Assembly: GCF_014205215.1 (NCBI RefSeq) | Contig: NZ_JACHNC010000001.1 | Location: forward strand, 8,614,501-8,678,500 | Direction of reading: 5' to 3' | Source: Actinoplanes lobatus | GTDB lineage: Bacteria; Actinomycetota; Actinomycetes; Mycobacteriales; Micromonosporaceae | DNA: 64,000 nucleotides | Shown: positions 1 to 8,047 of the stretch, piece by piece | Layout: every line of letters begins with the position of its first letter | Position numbering within the stretch: position 1 is the stretch's first letter | Program-made: the position numbers and the translations under genes | Notes under the pieces: generated by a model | What the model was told of the DNA's origin: nothing | Seen by the model: only the letters and a program-made list of their open reading frames with translations | The model's database searches: none

Positions 1-212
1 ACGGCGGCCAGATCCGCGAAGACGACGACATCCGGACCGTGGGTCGCCTCCCGGGTCTGCCGGTAGGGGTCGCTTGCGGCGTCCCGCAGCACCAGCCCCA
101 GGGTGAGTGTGCTGGTGGCGGCGAGGATGGCGAGGAGCAGGAGGACGGCCTCGGCGGGGCGGCGGCGCAGATCCCGGACGGCGAGGCGGGTGACGAGAAG
201 CAGGCGGCCCAC
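1..212 (-). CDS. ABC transporter permease, N-terminal part (runs off left edge)
   Basis: Only about 70 N-terminal residues are in the window. They begin at a GTG preceded by a GGAGG site that overlaps the end of the upstream ATPase gene. The visible protein starts with a short basic stretch (LAVRDLRRRPAEA), then a strongly hydrophobic segment rich in Leu, Ala and Ile at about residues 20-45, then a polar, probably extracytoplasmic, part. This is the usual opening of FtsX/MacB-type permeases. It lies 5 bp behind an ATPase of the LolD/MacB type in a PadR-led operon, so it should be the membrane half of that exporter. The substrate cannot be told from the fragment. Confidence 0.75.
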   Translation of the reverse strand, partial: MGRLLLVTRLAVRDLRRRPAEAVLLLLAILAATSTLTLGLVLRDAASDPYRQTREATHGPDVVVFADLAA

Positions 213-217
213 GGTTC

Positions 218-940
218 TCAGTCCTCCAGGCCGACGAGACTGCCGAGCCGCCCACCGGTGCCGCCGGTGAGCCGGGTCTCGTCGATGAGCACGCCGTCCC
301 GCATCGACAGGAGCCGGTCGGCGGTGGCCGCGATCCGCGCGTCGTGGGTGACGATGACCAGGGTCTGCCCGGCCTCGTGCAGGCTGTCGAAGAGTCGCAG
401 CACATCGAGGGTGGCGGCACTGTCCAGATTGCCGGTCGGTTCGTCGGCGAGCACCACCGCGGGCTCGTTGGACAGCGCCCGGGCCACCGCGACCCGCTGC
501 CGCTGACCGCCGGAGAGCTGCGCCGGCAGCGCCCCGGCCCGCCCGGCGAGACCGACCCGGTCCAGCAACTCGGTGGCGCGACGGCGTGCGGCCCGCGGGG
601 AACGGCCGGCCAGCAGGGCGGGCATCTCCACGTTCTCCACCGCGGTCAGCTCGTCCAGCAGGTGGAAGGACTGGAAGACGAAACCGATGCCGGTACGCCG
701 GAGCCGGGCCAGCGCCTTCTCGCCGAGATCGTCGATCCGGCGGCCGTGCAGCTCGATCCGGCCACCGGACGGCCGGTCCAGGCCGCCGAGCAGGTGCAGC
801 AGGGTCGACTTGCCGCAACCGCTGGGGCCCATGACGGCCACCGTCTCGCCGGCCATCACGTCCAGATCCACCCCGTCCACCGCCCTCTCGCCACCGCCGT
901 AATGCCGGCGCAGGTCACGGGCGCTCAATACGACGGTCAC
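218..940 (-). CDS. ABC transporter ATP-binding protein (LolD/MacB type)
   Basis: A 240-residue nucleotide-binding subunit that should power export by the permease encoded just downstream. Walker A is GPSGCGKST, the ABC signature is LSGGQRQRVAVARAL, Walker B is VVLADEPTGNLD, and the switch His is in VIVTHD. The ADEPTGNLD form of Walker B is typical of the lipoprotein, macrolide and peptide exporter family. I chose the GTG at 938-940, which has AAGGAG upstream and overlaps the PadR stop codon as GTGA. A longer reading to 1024 would only add PadR codons in another frame. The overlap implies translational coupling to the regulator. The gene is complete and all motifs are intact. Confidence 0.93.
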   Translation of the reverse strand: MTVVLSARDLRRHYGGGERAVDGVDLDVMAGETVAVMGPSGCGKSTLLHLLGGLDRPSGGRIELHGRRIDDLGEKALARLRRTGIGFVFQSFHLLDELTAVENVEMPALLAGRSPRAARRRATELLDRVGLAGRAGALPAQLSGGQRQRVAVARALSNEPAVVLADEPTGNLDSAATLDVLRLFDSLHEAGQTLVIVTHDARIAATADRLLSMRDGVLIDETRLTGGTGGRLGSLVGLED

Positions 941-1512
941 GATCCGCTCCTTCGACCGGCCCAGGTCCCGCTTGCCGGGTCGGTCCAGGTCCCGCCTCTG
1001 TGGTGGGTCCAGGTCCGTTCGCACGCCTCCAGCCAGCGCAGGTCCGCCTGCAACCGGAGGACGACGCCCTCGAGCAGCAGTGCCGCGGCCGAGTGCTCCG
1101 GCTCGGCCATCGCGGCCCGCTGGGCGTCGCGCAGCCGGCGCAGCAGCTCACGGCGCTGGGTGTCGACGATGGTCAGCGGGTCGGCCAGCCCGGCGGCTGC
1201 CGCCGCGATCAGCTTCAGGTGGAACTCGGCCAGGTCGGGCTTGGGCCAAGTCGTCTCGGCGATCCACGCGGCGACCCGCTGCTGGCCGTCGGGGGTCAGC
1301 GCGTACACCTTGCGATCCGCCCGGTCGGCGCCGTCGGCGGACCGCTCCGCGGTGAGCAGGCCGGCCCTTTCGAGGCGGGTGAGCGTGACATAGACCTGAC
1401 CGGCGTTCATCGCCTCGCCGAGCGGCCCGAGCGCGTCGCGCAGCCGGGCGCGCAGCTCGTAACCGTGGGAGGGCTCCTTGGCGAGCATCGCCAGAACCAC
1501 TTCCTGTTGCAT
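937..1512 (-). CDS. PadR-family transcriptional regulator
   Basis: A 191-residue protein. The N-terminal winged helix (about residues 5-85) has the PadR pattern EPSHGYELRARL and the wing followed by DRKVYALTPDGQQRV, and an alpha-helical dimerisation part follows. PadR proteins usually repress an adjacent multidrug exporter and are released by its substrate. Here the gene leads an operon with an ABC ATPase and a permease, and a perfect inverted repeat lies 11 bp upstream of its ATG, so autoregulation of the whole operon is likely. The last 25 codons contain a short degenerate repeat (GTWTDPASGTW), encoded by repeated GGTCCAGGTCC units, which looks like an expanded tail without a conserved role. 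Confidence 0.9.
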   Translation of the reverse strand: MQQEVVLAMLAKEPSHGYELRARLRDALGPLGEAMNAGQVYVTLTRLERAGLLTAERSADGADRADRKVYALTPDGQQRVAAWIAETTWPKPDLAEFHLKLIAAAAAGLADPLTIVDTQRRELLRRLRDAQRAAMAEPEHSAAALLLEGVVLRLQADLRWLEACERTWTHHRGGTWTDPASGTWAGRRSGS

Positions 1513-1523
1513 GCCACCCCCTA

Positions 1524-1560
1524 GGGATAACCGTTAGCCATAGTGTCTAACGGTTATCCC
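1524..1560. promoter_or_regulatory. Probable PadR operator: perfect 14-bp inverted repeat
   Basis: Left arm GGGATAACCGTTAG (1524-1537), 9-bp spacer, right arm CTAACGGTTATCCC (1547-1560), with no mismatch. Each arm also contains a near-palindromic TAAC-S-GTTA core, so the site could hold two dimers. It lies directly upstream of the padR ATG (1512), in the gap before the divergent gene at 1591, so it could control both directions. Confidence 0.75.
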
Positions 1561-1590
1561 CCACCTCCGTCAATACGCTAGGCTCGGCGC

Positions 1591-2556
1591 GTGTCGCATG
1601 TGGAGACGCAGGGCGTGCTCGCGCACCACGGAGGCCTGATCGTCGACCGGTCCGAGATGACCGTCGGCGTGGTGCGCGCGATCTCCCGCCCCACCGGCCT
1701 GGAGCTGGACCTTCTGGCGCGCCGCCCGCTCGACCGGCGCAGCGGCCCCGAACGGCAGGCCGACATCAGGGCCGGCCGGTTCACCCCGCCCGCCCCGCGC
1801 CGGCTGCTGCCGGAGCACGACGAGGGCATGGAGCTGCGGATCGCCTGGCTCGACCCGTCCGGGCGGGCGCACTGGCAGTTCGGCGGCTCGCGGTCGTCCT
1901 GGAGCGGCGACCACTACGAGGGCGTCGACGGGCCGAGCATCCGCACCGGTCTGATCCTGCCGCCGCTGTTCGACCGGGCGCCGCTCGTGTTCGCGTGGCC
2001 GGAGATCGGATTCCCGGAGACCGTCGTGGAGCTGCCACTGCCGGACCGGGCGACGGTCGAACGCGGCACCGTCCCGATCTGGGTGGCGCCGTTCGACGTC
2101 CGGCGGCCGCCCTCGCCGTTACGGAGCCGGACCGGCGAATACTGTCACCAGGCGCCACACATCGAAGCCGGGCGGATCATCGCCGGGCCCCGGGTCCTGA
2201 ACCGTGACGGCCGGGTGGCCGTCGTCCTCAACCGGCTCACCGCGGCCGGCGGGATCCTGTCGCTGGAGATCCTCAGCGTGGCCCACGGCGAAGCTGCGCG
2301 GGCGGCGAGCGACGACGCCTTCCCCGGCGGGCGCCCGGAAGGTGATCCGGGCGCGGCGGTCGCGATCCTGCGCGACCGGGAGGCGGTCTGGCTGCCCGCA
2401 CACGAGAGCGCGGCCGGGGGCGGTGACACCGAGTTCCGGTCCACCGCCGAGTTCCTGGTGGAGCGGCCCGACAGCGACACCCTCACCCTGGTGATCGCCT
2501 GGCCGGTGGCGGGTCTCCCGGAGGCCTGTGTGGACCTGCCCCTCAACCCGGCCTGA
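1591..2556 (+). CDS. Hypothetical protein, two-part soluble protein
   Basis: A 321-residue soluble protein starting at GTG, divergent from padR. I do not recognise a family. It has no signal peptide, membrane segment or catalytic motif that I can name. The text shows two similarly built halves. Each begins with a Gly/Ala-rich strand region and ends with a FAWPEIGFPE-TVVELPLP or IAWPVAGLPE-ACVDLPL pattern, at about residues 130-150 and 300-318. This internal similarity points to a duplicated beta-rich domain. Coding character is strong across the full length. The link to the PadR exporter operon is positional only. Confidence 0.7.
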   Translation: MSHVETQGVLAHHGGLIVDRSEMTVGVVRAISRPTGLELDLLARRPLDRRSGPERQADIRAGRFTPPAPRRLLPEHDEGMELRIAWLDPSGRAHWQFGGSRSSWSGDHYEGVDGPSIRTGLILPPLFDRAPLVFAWPEIGFPETVVELPLPDRATVERGTVPIWVAPFDVRRPPSPLRSRTGEYCHQAPHIEAGRIIAGPRVLNRDGRVAVVLNRLTAAGGILSLEILSVAHGEAARAASDDAFPGGRPEGDPGAAVAILRDREAVWLPAHESAAGGGDTEFRSTAEFLVERPDSDTLTLVIAWPVAGLPEACVDLPLNPA

Positions 2557-2588
2557 CACCCCTCGACCACGGCGGAGAGCGGGTCGTC

Positions 2589-3626
2589 TCAGCGGCCGCA
2601 CCTTTCGGCGGGGACCTGGATGGTCAGGTGGTCCGCCAGGGCGTCCAGGAAGTCCCGGGCGTCGAAGGCCGCGCCTGCCGACACCACGCCGACCGCCTTC
2701 GACCGGCCGGTGAGCAGACGGGCGACGGCCTCCACCGCGAGCGGTGCGGTGATCGCGTAGATGTCCCGGCCCGCTGCCGACATCCGGCGCTCCTCGCCAC
2801 CGGAACGGACGACCACGTCGACCACGAACGTCTGCGCCGACCGGCCACGATCGTCCACGGCGACCGGTGCCGACGTGGCGGCGGCCAGGTCGGCGGCCGC
2901 GACCGCGGTCATGTAGGTGCGCACCTCCGGGACGTCGAGGTGGCTGGGCACGGTGACCACATCGGCCATGGTGAACTCGCCGATCACCGGCTGTGTGCCC
3001 AGCGGCCCGGGGAAGGTCCACTCCAGGCTCGGCAGGGCGTCGTCGTGGTACCGCAGCTCGCCTCCGGTGAACCGGACCCGGCGACCGCCCCGGCGCTGCC
3101 CCGAGACGGTGCCCGAGGCCAGCGTCCCGGCCGTGGGGTGCCAGCCGCTCAGCCCGTACGCGATGTGCACCTCATCGGCGGTGTTCCACTCCCCTGTCGC
3201 GGCAGTGACCAGCAGGTCGCCCAGGCCACCGTAGAACGCCATGGCCGGAACCACCGGGACGCCCGCCTCCCGTGCCCGTTCGGCGAAGAGGGTGAACGTG
3301 TCGGCGTTCGCCTCGATCTCCGCGGCCACGTCGACATACGGGATACCGGCCCGCAGAGCCGCCTCGACCAGCGGCCCGGCGGTCTCCGCGAACGGCCCGG
3401 CGCAATTGATCACGGCGGCCGCACCGGTCAGCGCCAGGTCCAGCGAGGCCGGATCATCGACGGTCGCCTGCCGCGCCTCGCCCTGCCCCATGGCCCGCAG
3501 CCGGTCCAGGTCACGGCCGATGAGCAGCGGCTCGTGTCCCCGCTCCCGCAGCTCCGCCACCACGAACCGCCCGGTGTGCCCGTACGCCCCGAAAACCGCC
3601 ACACCCGCGTTCATCCCGTTTCCCAT
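2589..3626 (-). CDS. Saccharopine dehydrogenase-like NAD(P)-binding reductase
   Basis: A protein of about 345 residues with an N-terminal Rossmann fold. The nucleotide-binding loop GAYGHTGRFV lies near residue 15 and IGRDLDRL follows at the end of beta-2. This is the saccharopine dehydrogenase NADP-binding family, which in actinobacteria includes trans-acting enoyl reductases and many uncharacterised reductases. The middle carries a YVDVAAEIEAN segment typical of the family. I place the start at the ATG of MGNGMNAG (3626); an ATG four codons later is also possible. A reading back to 3779 would enter the divergent gene's promoter. It is paired head-to-head with a GlxA-type regulator, which probably controls it. 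Confidence 0.8.
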   Translation of the reverse strand: MGNGMNAGVAVFGAYGHTGRFVVAELRERGHEPLLIGRDLDRLRAMGQGEARQATVDDPASLDLALTGAAAVINCAGPFAETAGPLVEAALRAGIPYVDVAAEIEANADTFTLFAERAREAGVPVVPAMAFYGGLGDLLVTAATGEWNTADEVHIAYGLSGWHPTAGTLASGTVSGQRRGGRRVRFTGGELRYHDDALPSLEWTFPGPLGTQPVIGEFTMADVVTVPSHLDVPEVRTYMTAVAAADLAAATSAPVAVDDRGRSAQTFVVDVVVRSGGEERRMSAAGRDIYAITAPLAVEAVARLLTGRSKAVGVVSAGAAFDARDFLDALADHLTIQVPAERCGR

Positions 3627-3697
3627 GCCCAGAATCCTGTCCTGGCGCAGAGAGCCGAACCAGTGTCCGGAACGACAGGCACCGTACAATTTCCGAC

Positions 3698-4639
3698 ATG
3701 GACTCTGTCGCTGTCGCCGCCACCGACGGCATGCTGCATTTCGAGCTGGCGCTGGCGTACGAGGTCTTCGGCTCCCCACCGGACGCCATCCCCGGCCCCT
3801 GGTACGACGTCACCGTCTGCGGCACCCACCCGGTGCGTGCCGGCCGCTTCCTGGTCGAACCCGACCACGGCCTGGAGCACCTGGCCACCGCCCACACGGT
3901 GATCGTCCCGGCGCTGGCCGACGTGGAGGCGGACCCGCCCGCCAACCTGGTCGACGCGGTCCGGGCAGCACACGAGGCCGGCGCCCGGGTCGTCTCGCTG
4001 TGCACCGGCGTCTTCGTCCTCGCCGCCGCCGGACTGCTCGACGGCCTGCGCGCCACCACCCACTGGGCACACACCACCCACCTGGCGACCCGCTACCCGG
4101 AGATCGAGGTGGACCCCGACGTTCTGTATGTCGACAACGGTCGGGTCCTCACCTCCGCGGGCAAGGCCGCCGCCATGGACCTGTGTCTGCACCTGGTCCG
4201 GCGCGATCACGGCTCAGCGGTGGCCAACATCGTGGCCCGCCGCCTCGTCGTGCCACCGCACCGGGCCGGAGGTCAGGCCCAGTTCGTGTCCACCCCGGTG
4301 CCCGCACAGGACGGCCACCCCCTCACCGAGTTGCTGGTCTGGGTGATGGAACGGCTGGACCAGCCGCTGACCGTCGAGGACCTGGCCCGCCGGGCGAACC
4401 TGAGCTCCCGCCACCTGGCCCGCCACTTCCACGCGATCACCGGCACCACCCCGTTGCAGTGGCTGCACACCCAGCGCATCCGCCGCGCCCAGGAGCTCCT
4501 GGAGTCCACCGACGACAGCATCGAGTCGATAGCGACCGCGGCCGGCATGGGAACGGCCACCACACTGCGCCGCCACTTCCACCGTACGATCGGCGTCCCG
4601 CCGGACGTCTACCGCCGCACCTTCCGCACCAGCCCCTGA
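3698..4639 (+). CDS. GlxA/FtrA-type AraC regulator with DJ-1/PfpI-like sensor domain
   Basis: A 313-residue protein. Residues 1-185 form a class I glutamine amidotransferase-like (DJ-1/PfpI) domain with the nucleophile-elbow sequence VSLCTGVFVLAAAGLLDG. Residues 215-310 form an AraC double helix-turn-helix with SSRHLARHFHAITGTTPLQWLHTQRIRRAQ and a second helix at SIATAAGMGTATTLRRHF. The sensor domain probably binds a small metabolite and does not hydrolyse one. It is divergent from the saccharopine-dehydrogenase-like gene with 71 bp between start codons, so the reductase is the first candidate target. It is followed by a converging gene, with no operon downstream. Confidence 0.9.
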   Translation: MDSVAVAATDGMLHFELALAYEVFGSPPDAIPGPWYDVTVCGTHPVRAGRFLVEPDHGLEHLATAHTVIVPALADVEADPPANLVDAVRAAHEAGARVVSLCTGVFVLAAAGLLDGLRATTHWAHTTHLATRYPEIEVDPDVLYVDNGRVLTSAGKAAAMDLCLHLVRRDHGSAVANIVARRLVVPPHRAGGQAQFVSTPVPAQDGHPLTELLVWVMERLDQPLTVEDLARRANLSSRHLARHFHAITGTTPLQWLHTQRIRRAQELLESTDDSIESIATAAGMGTATTLRRHFHRTIGVPPDVYRRTFRTSP

Positions 4640-4752
4640 TCCTGGGTAGGGCGCGGTCCAGAGCGGGCGGTGGTCGCCAGGCGAGAAGTATCAGTCGTTG
4701 CGCCAGCAGCCTCTGAGGAACCACCGCTGTTGCCGGTCCACCACGGACCCGC

Positions 4753-5709
4753 CTATGGCGCTGACAGCAGCAGTCGGGTTTCGACGTTACGGTAACCCGA
4801 TTTCCGGAAAGCGGTGGCCATCGGAAAGTTGCCCACGTCTGTGGTCGCGGTGATCTGTTCAGCGCCCCGGTTCACGTGGCTCCGCGTGATCGCGTCGAGG
4901 ATGATCCGCGCGTACCCCCGTCCCCGCATCTCGGGGACCACGCCGAGGTATCCCACATTCGCGTTGTACGCCGTTGCGGACGGAATCGCCAGGCCGGCCA
5001 GCAGGCCGTCCGGCTGATACACCACTCGCCACCAGCCGCGTTCGCCCGGTGCGTCGAGATAGAACTGCATCTCGTGCCGGGCCGCCTCTCCCGGGCTCAA
5101 CCGTGCCCGCTTCTTGCGGGTCTCGTCGTCGAGACTGCCGTCACCGATGCGGCGAAAGACCTCAACCATCTTGTCGTCGTCCGGCTCCGCCACGAAGATG
5201 AGCCGGTCGTCTGCTTCCGGCACACCGCAGGCCGGTGTCCACTCGAACTGCAGCCGCTCCACCGCGTGGGTGAAGCCGGCTGCCGCGGCGGCGCCCTGAC
5301 GCCACGCCACCGCTTCCCGGCTGGCGGGATCGGCCCGCCAGCCGTTTTGCAGAGTCATCCGGAACGCCTCCGGCAACTGGTCTCCATGCTGCTCCTGGAA
5401 GCACCGATGTGCGGCGCCGAGCAGTCTCGCGGCGAGACCAGCCCGATCACGGGCCGAGGAATCGGTCCATAGGCAGTCGAGCAGCAACGGCCGGGTGCCG
5501 TCCGGCCGGCCCCACCACACCGCCCGGGCCACGATGCGGCCCTCGTCCTCCGCGATCCATGTCCATTCCGGGCGGAACGTTCGTCGCGCCAGATCCGCGC
5601 GGTACCGTTTTGCCGAGACGAAGCCGACCGGTTCCTGCGCGATGAAGACATCGACCTGCTGGAAGACCTCAACCGGGAGATCGTCGATGTGGAGGCTGCG
5701 GAAGTTCAC
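4753..5709 (-). CDS. GNAT-family N-acetyltransferase (two GNAT halves)
   Basis: A 318-residue protein starting at GTG. The C-terminal half has a clear acetyl-CoA-binding segment (VGYLGVVPEMRGRGYARIILDAI), then the ITATTDVGNFPMATAFRKSGYRNVET pattern of GNAT motif B. The N-terminal half looks like a second, degenerate GNAT fold (WIAEDEGRIVARAVWWG). Two-domain GNATs of this size include mycothiol synthase-like and antibiotic or peptide acetyltransferases. The substrate cannot be deduced. It stands alone: GlxA converges on its 3' end, and the decayed DUF397 region lies upstream. Confidence 0.82.
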   Translation of the reverse strand: MNFRSLHIDDLPVEVFQQVDVFIAQEPVGFVSAKRYRADLARRTFRPEWTWIAEDEGRIVARAVWWGRPDGTRPLLLDCLWTDSSARDRAGLAARLLGAAHRCFQEQHGDQLPEAFRMTLQNGWRADPASREAVAWRQGAAAAAGFTHAVERLQFEWTPACGVPEADDRLIFVAEPDDDKMVEVFRRIGDGSLDDETRKKRARLSPGEAARHEMQFYLDAPGERGWWRVVYQPDGLLAGLAIPSATAYNANVGYLGVVPEMRGRGYARIILDAITRSHVNRGAEQITATTDVGNFPMATAFRKSGYRNVETRLLLSAP

Positions 5710-6014
5710 ATCGCCTCGGTGAGCCGGTCAGACAGATCAGACATGTCGATGAGTGTGCCCTGCAGCCGCCAGCGTCGACTCCCGGCGGCCAGGTGACAGG
5801 ACCCATCGAGTGGGGATGTCGAACGGAAGTCGCACCGCCCCCGATCCTGAAGCACTGTTGCCGGGCGCCCGGCAGACGGCGACTTATGGCGCGAGTCCGA
5901 ACTGATCCGCGACCTCTACGCACGCACCGACTACGCGGGTGCCCTGGGTCGTCTCGTCGGCCTGGTACCGATGCTGCACACAGCTGCCCACGGCTCCGGC
6001 TCGGCCACCGCATT

Positions 6015-6161
6015 GACTGCCGCCGTGAGGTCGCGTTCGTTGGGCAGGCGATCGCGGTCCGCGACTCGAAGAACCCGGACGGCACGCCGCTGACTTGCAC
6101 GTCTGCGGAGTGGGATGCCTTCGTGGGCGGTGCGAAGGACGACGAGTTCGACCAGGCCTGA
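6015..6161 (+). pseudogene. DUF397 protein remnant (C-terminal half)
   Basis: The frame ending at 6161 reads CRREVAFVGQAIAVRDSKNPDG and continues to TSAEWDAFVGGAKDDEFD. This is the hallmark C-terminal half of DUF397, a small actinobacterial protein usually of 60-75 residues and usually next to an XRE regulator. The expected N-terminal Trp-Ser-rich half and a start with a ribosome site are missing. The bases upstream (about 5870-6014) read as other fragments (LIRDLYARTDYAGALGRLVG) in a different frame. I therefore call a decayed copy. The rest of the 5710-6230 gap shows no intact gene. The XRE gene at 6231 is of the MmyB type, not the usual DUF397 partner. Confidence 0.6.
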
Positions 6162-6194
6162 TCCGACCCAAGCACCACGCCAGAAGCCGCCAAG

Positions 6195-6217
6195 CCGTCC
6201 GGCGCAAGACCGGACGG
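6195..6217. terminator. Hairpin between converging genes
   Basis: Stem CCGTCCGG / CCGGACGG with a 7-base loop CGCAAGA. There is no T-tract, as is common in GC-rich actinomycetes. It lies between the DUF397 remnant (ends 6161) and the end of the MmyB-type regulator (6231). Confidence 0.55.
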
Positions 6218-6230
6218 GGTTCCTACCCGG

Positions 6231-7076
6231 TCATACGGCGCGCAGGGCACCTGGTCGGCGGCCGGACAGCCGGTCCAGCGCCACCCTCGTGGTCTCGTCG
6301 GCCGGGAGATGGACGATCAGCCGCTGCTCATCGGCATCCGGCAGGTCCAGCACCTCGAACGCGAGCCGCAACAGGCCCACCTCGGGATGTGCCAGCAACT
6401 CCACACCGGACCGCTCCGGGAAGCCACCCGGCGCCGCCATCCGCTCGGTGAACTCGGCCCCGACCAGCACCGTGAGATCGCCGGCCAGCTCCACCGCGTG
6501 TGGATCTCCGCGGCGCACCTCACTCTTGAGCTGGGCGATGTGGCCTTCGGCCACCCGGCCCCAGTCGGGGTACACACTACGAGCCCGCGGATCCACCATG
6601 ACGAACCGAAGAATGTTGTGCCGGCGACCGTCGAAGAGCCCGACCGGCCGGAACAACGCCTCGTATCCGCTGGTGGCGGCCAGCACGTCACCGAGCCGGT
6701 TGAGCACCACGGCCGGACCTGGCTCCAGTCTGCCGAGCAGCGCACGAACGGTCGGCCGCACCTCGGTGCCCGGCATGTGCCCGGCCGGGCACATCACCCC
6801 GGACGCGGCCTTGCCCAGCCAGCGCAGATTTTCCCGGTCAGCCCGGCTGAACCGCAGCGCGGTGGCGAGCGCGTTGAGCACCTCCGGCGATGGATGCTGG
6901 TCACGGCCCTGCTCGAGCCGCGTCAGATAGTCCACACTGACGCCGGCCAGCGTGGCCACCTCGCTACGGCGCAACCCCGGCGTCCGCCGGCGTGACCCGG
7001 CCGGAAGCCCCACCTCCGCCGGCGTGGTCGCCTCTCGCCGCTCCCGCAGGAATCGCCCCAGTTCGTTGTCGCTCAC
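6231..7076 (-). CDS. XRE-family regulator with MmyB-like ligand-binding domain
   Basis: A 281-residue protein. The N-terminal helix-turn-helix (about residues 25-95) contains RRTPGLRRSEVATLAGVSVDYLTRLEQGRD. The C-terminal two-thirds is the PAS-like MmyB domain, with PAVVLNRLGDVLAATSGYEALFRP near residue 135 and HPEVGLLRLAFEVLDLPDADEQRLIVH near the end. Members of this family in Streptomyces and relatives are commonly divergent from a short-chain dehydrogenase, as here (SDR at 7178, 101-bp gap), and their ligand domain is thought to bind a lipid-like molecule. A second copy of the same arrangement occurs at 37043-38982. Confidence 0.92.
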   Translation of the reverse strand: MSDNELGRFLRERREATTPAEVGLPAGSRRRTPGLRRSEVATLAGVSVDYLTRLEQGRDQHPSPEVLNALATALRFSRADRENLRWLGKAASGVMCPAGHMPGTEVRPTVRALLGRLEPGPAVVLNRLGDVLAATSGYEALFRPVGLFDGRRHNILRFVMVDPRARSVYPDWGRVAEGHIAQLKSEVRRGDPHAVELAGDLTVLVGAEFTERMAAPGGFPERSGVELLAHPEVGLLRLAFEVLDLPDADEQRLIVHLPADETTRVALDRLSGRRPGALRAV

Positions 7077-7177
7077 GCCTCGACGTTAGCCAATTCCCCC
7101 TCCCGCAGCCTGGCCCTGCCGGGGCTAGGATCGACCGGGCCTCCCTCCCTGCGGCCGACCGGGGCAGGGTGGTTCCC

Positions 7178-7927
7178 ATGGATCTGGGACTGAACGGCCG
7201 AACCGTGATCGTCACCGGCGCGACGGGCGGGCTGGGTGAGCCGATCGCCCGCCGGTTCGCCGCCGAGGGCGCCGACGTGGTGGTCACCTATCACGATGCC
7301 GCCGACGCGGCCGCCAAACTCGCCGCCGACCTGGGCGGGCGCGCCTTCCGGTTCGAGCTGGGCGATCCAGCCTCGGCCCGTGACCTGGTCGAGGGCGTGC
7401 TGGCCTGGACCGGCCGGGTCGATGTGCTGGTCAACAACGCGGTCCGCTGGGGCTCCGCCGAGCCCGACCGCACCGGTGGGTTCGAGAACACGCCGGACGA
7501 TCTGTGGCTGCGGGTGCTACGCGACAACATCGAGGGCGCTGTGGCACTGACCAGGCTCGTCACCCCCCACATGCGCGAGCGCGGTTGGGGTCGCCTCGTG
7601 CACGTGTCGTCGTCGATCGCCTCACACGGCATGGCCGGCGGCGAATTTTACGGGGCGGCGAAGGCAGCTCTCAGCGGCTTCAACCGATCGGCGGCGTTCT
7701 CCCTGGGCCGGTCCGGCGACATCCTGACGAATGTGGTGTCGCCCGGCCTCACCCGGACCCGCAACAACACGCACATCACCGACACGCTGCCAGAGGCCTA
7801 CCTGGACACCATCCCATTGGTCAGGCTACTGACGGCCGAGGAGATCGCCGCCCCGGTGGTGTTCCTCGCCTCGGCCGCCAACACCGGCATCACCGGGCAG
7901 GTGATCGCCGTCGACGGTGGCGTCTGA
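7178..7927 (+). CDS. Short-chain dehydrogenase/reductase (classical SDR)
   Basis: A 249-residue protein starting at ATG 7178 behind an AGGGTGG site; upstream in-frame codons belong to the promoter. It has the classical SDR features: cofactor loop TGATGGLGE near residue 13, NNAVRWG in place of NNAG, catalytic Ser in HVSSSIASHG, catalytic YxxxK as FYGAAKAAL, and a C-terminal TGQVIAVDGGV. The full tetrad is present, so it should be an active NAD(P)(H)-dependent alcohol dehydrogenase, ketoreductase or enoyl reductase. It is divergent from an MmyB-type XRE regulator, which is its likely controller. The substrate is unknown. Confidence 0.92.
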   Translation: MDLGLNGRTVIVTGATGGLGEPIARRFAAEGADVVVTYHDAADAAAKLAADLGGRAFRFELGDPASARDLVEGVLAWTGRVDVLVNNAVRWGSAEPDRTGGFENTPDDLWLRVLRDNIEGAVALTRLVTPHMRERGWGRLVHVSSSIASHGMAGGEFYGAAKAALSGFNRSAAFSLGRSGDILTNVVSPGLTRTRNNTHITDTLPEAYLDTIPLVRLLTAEEIAAPVVFLASAANTGITGQVIAVDGGV

Positions 7928-8047
7928 TCACATCGCGGGCGGGTCGAGTTCGGCCGTCACCGCCTTGGCACCGGGCCCGGACGTCACATGTCCTCGCCGA
8001 GGACGGCCCGGTGAGCGGACTCCTTGAGCTTCCCGGCCCGGCGTGGT

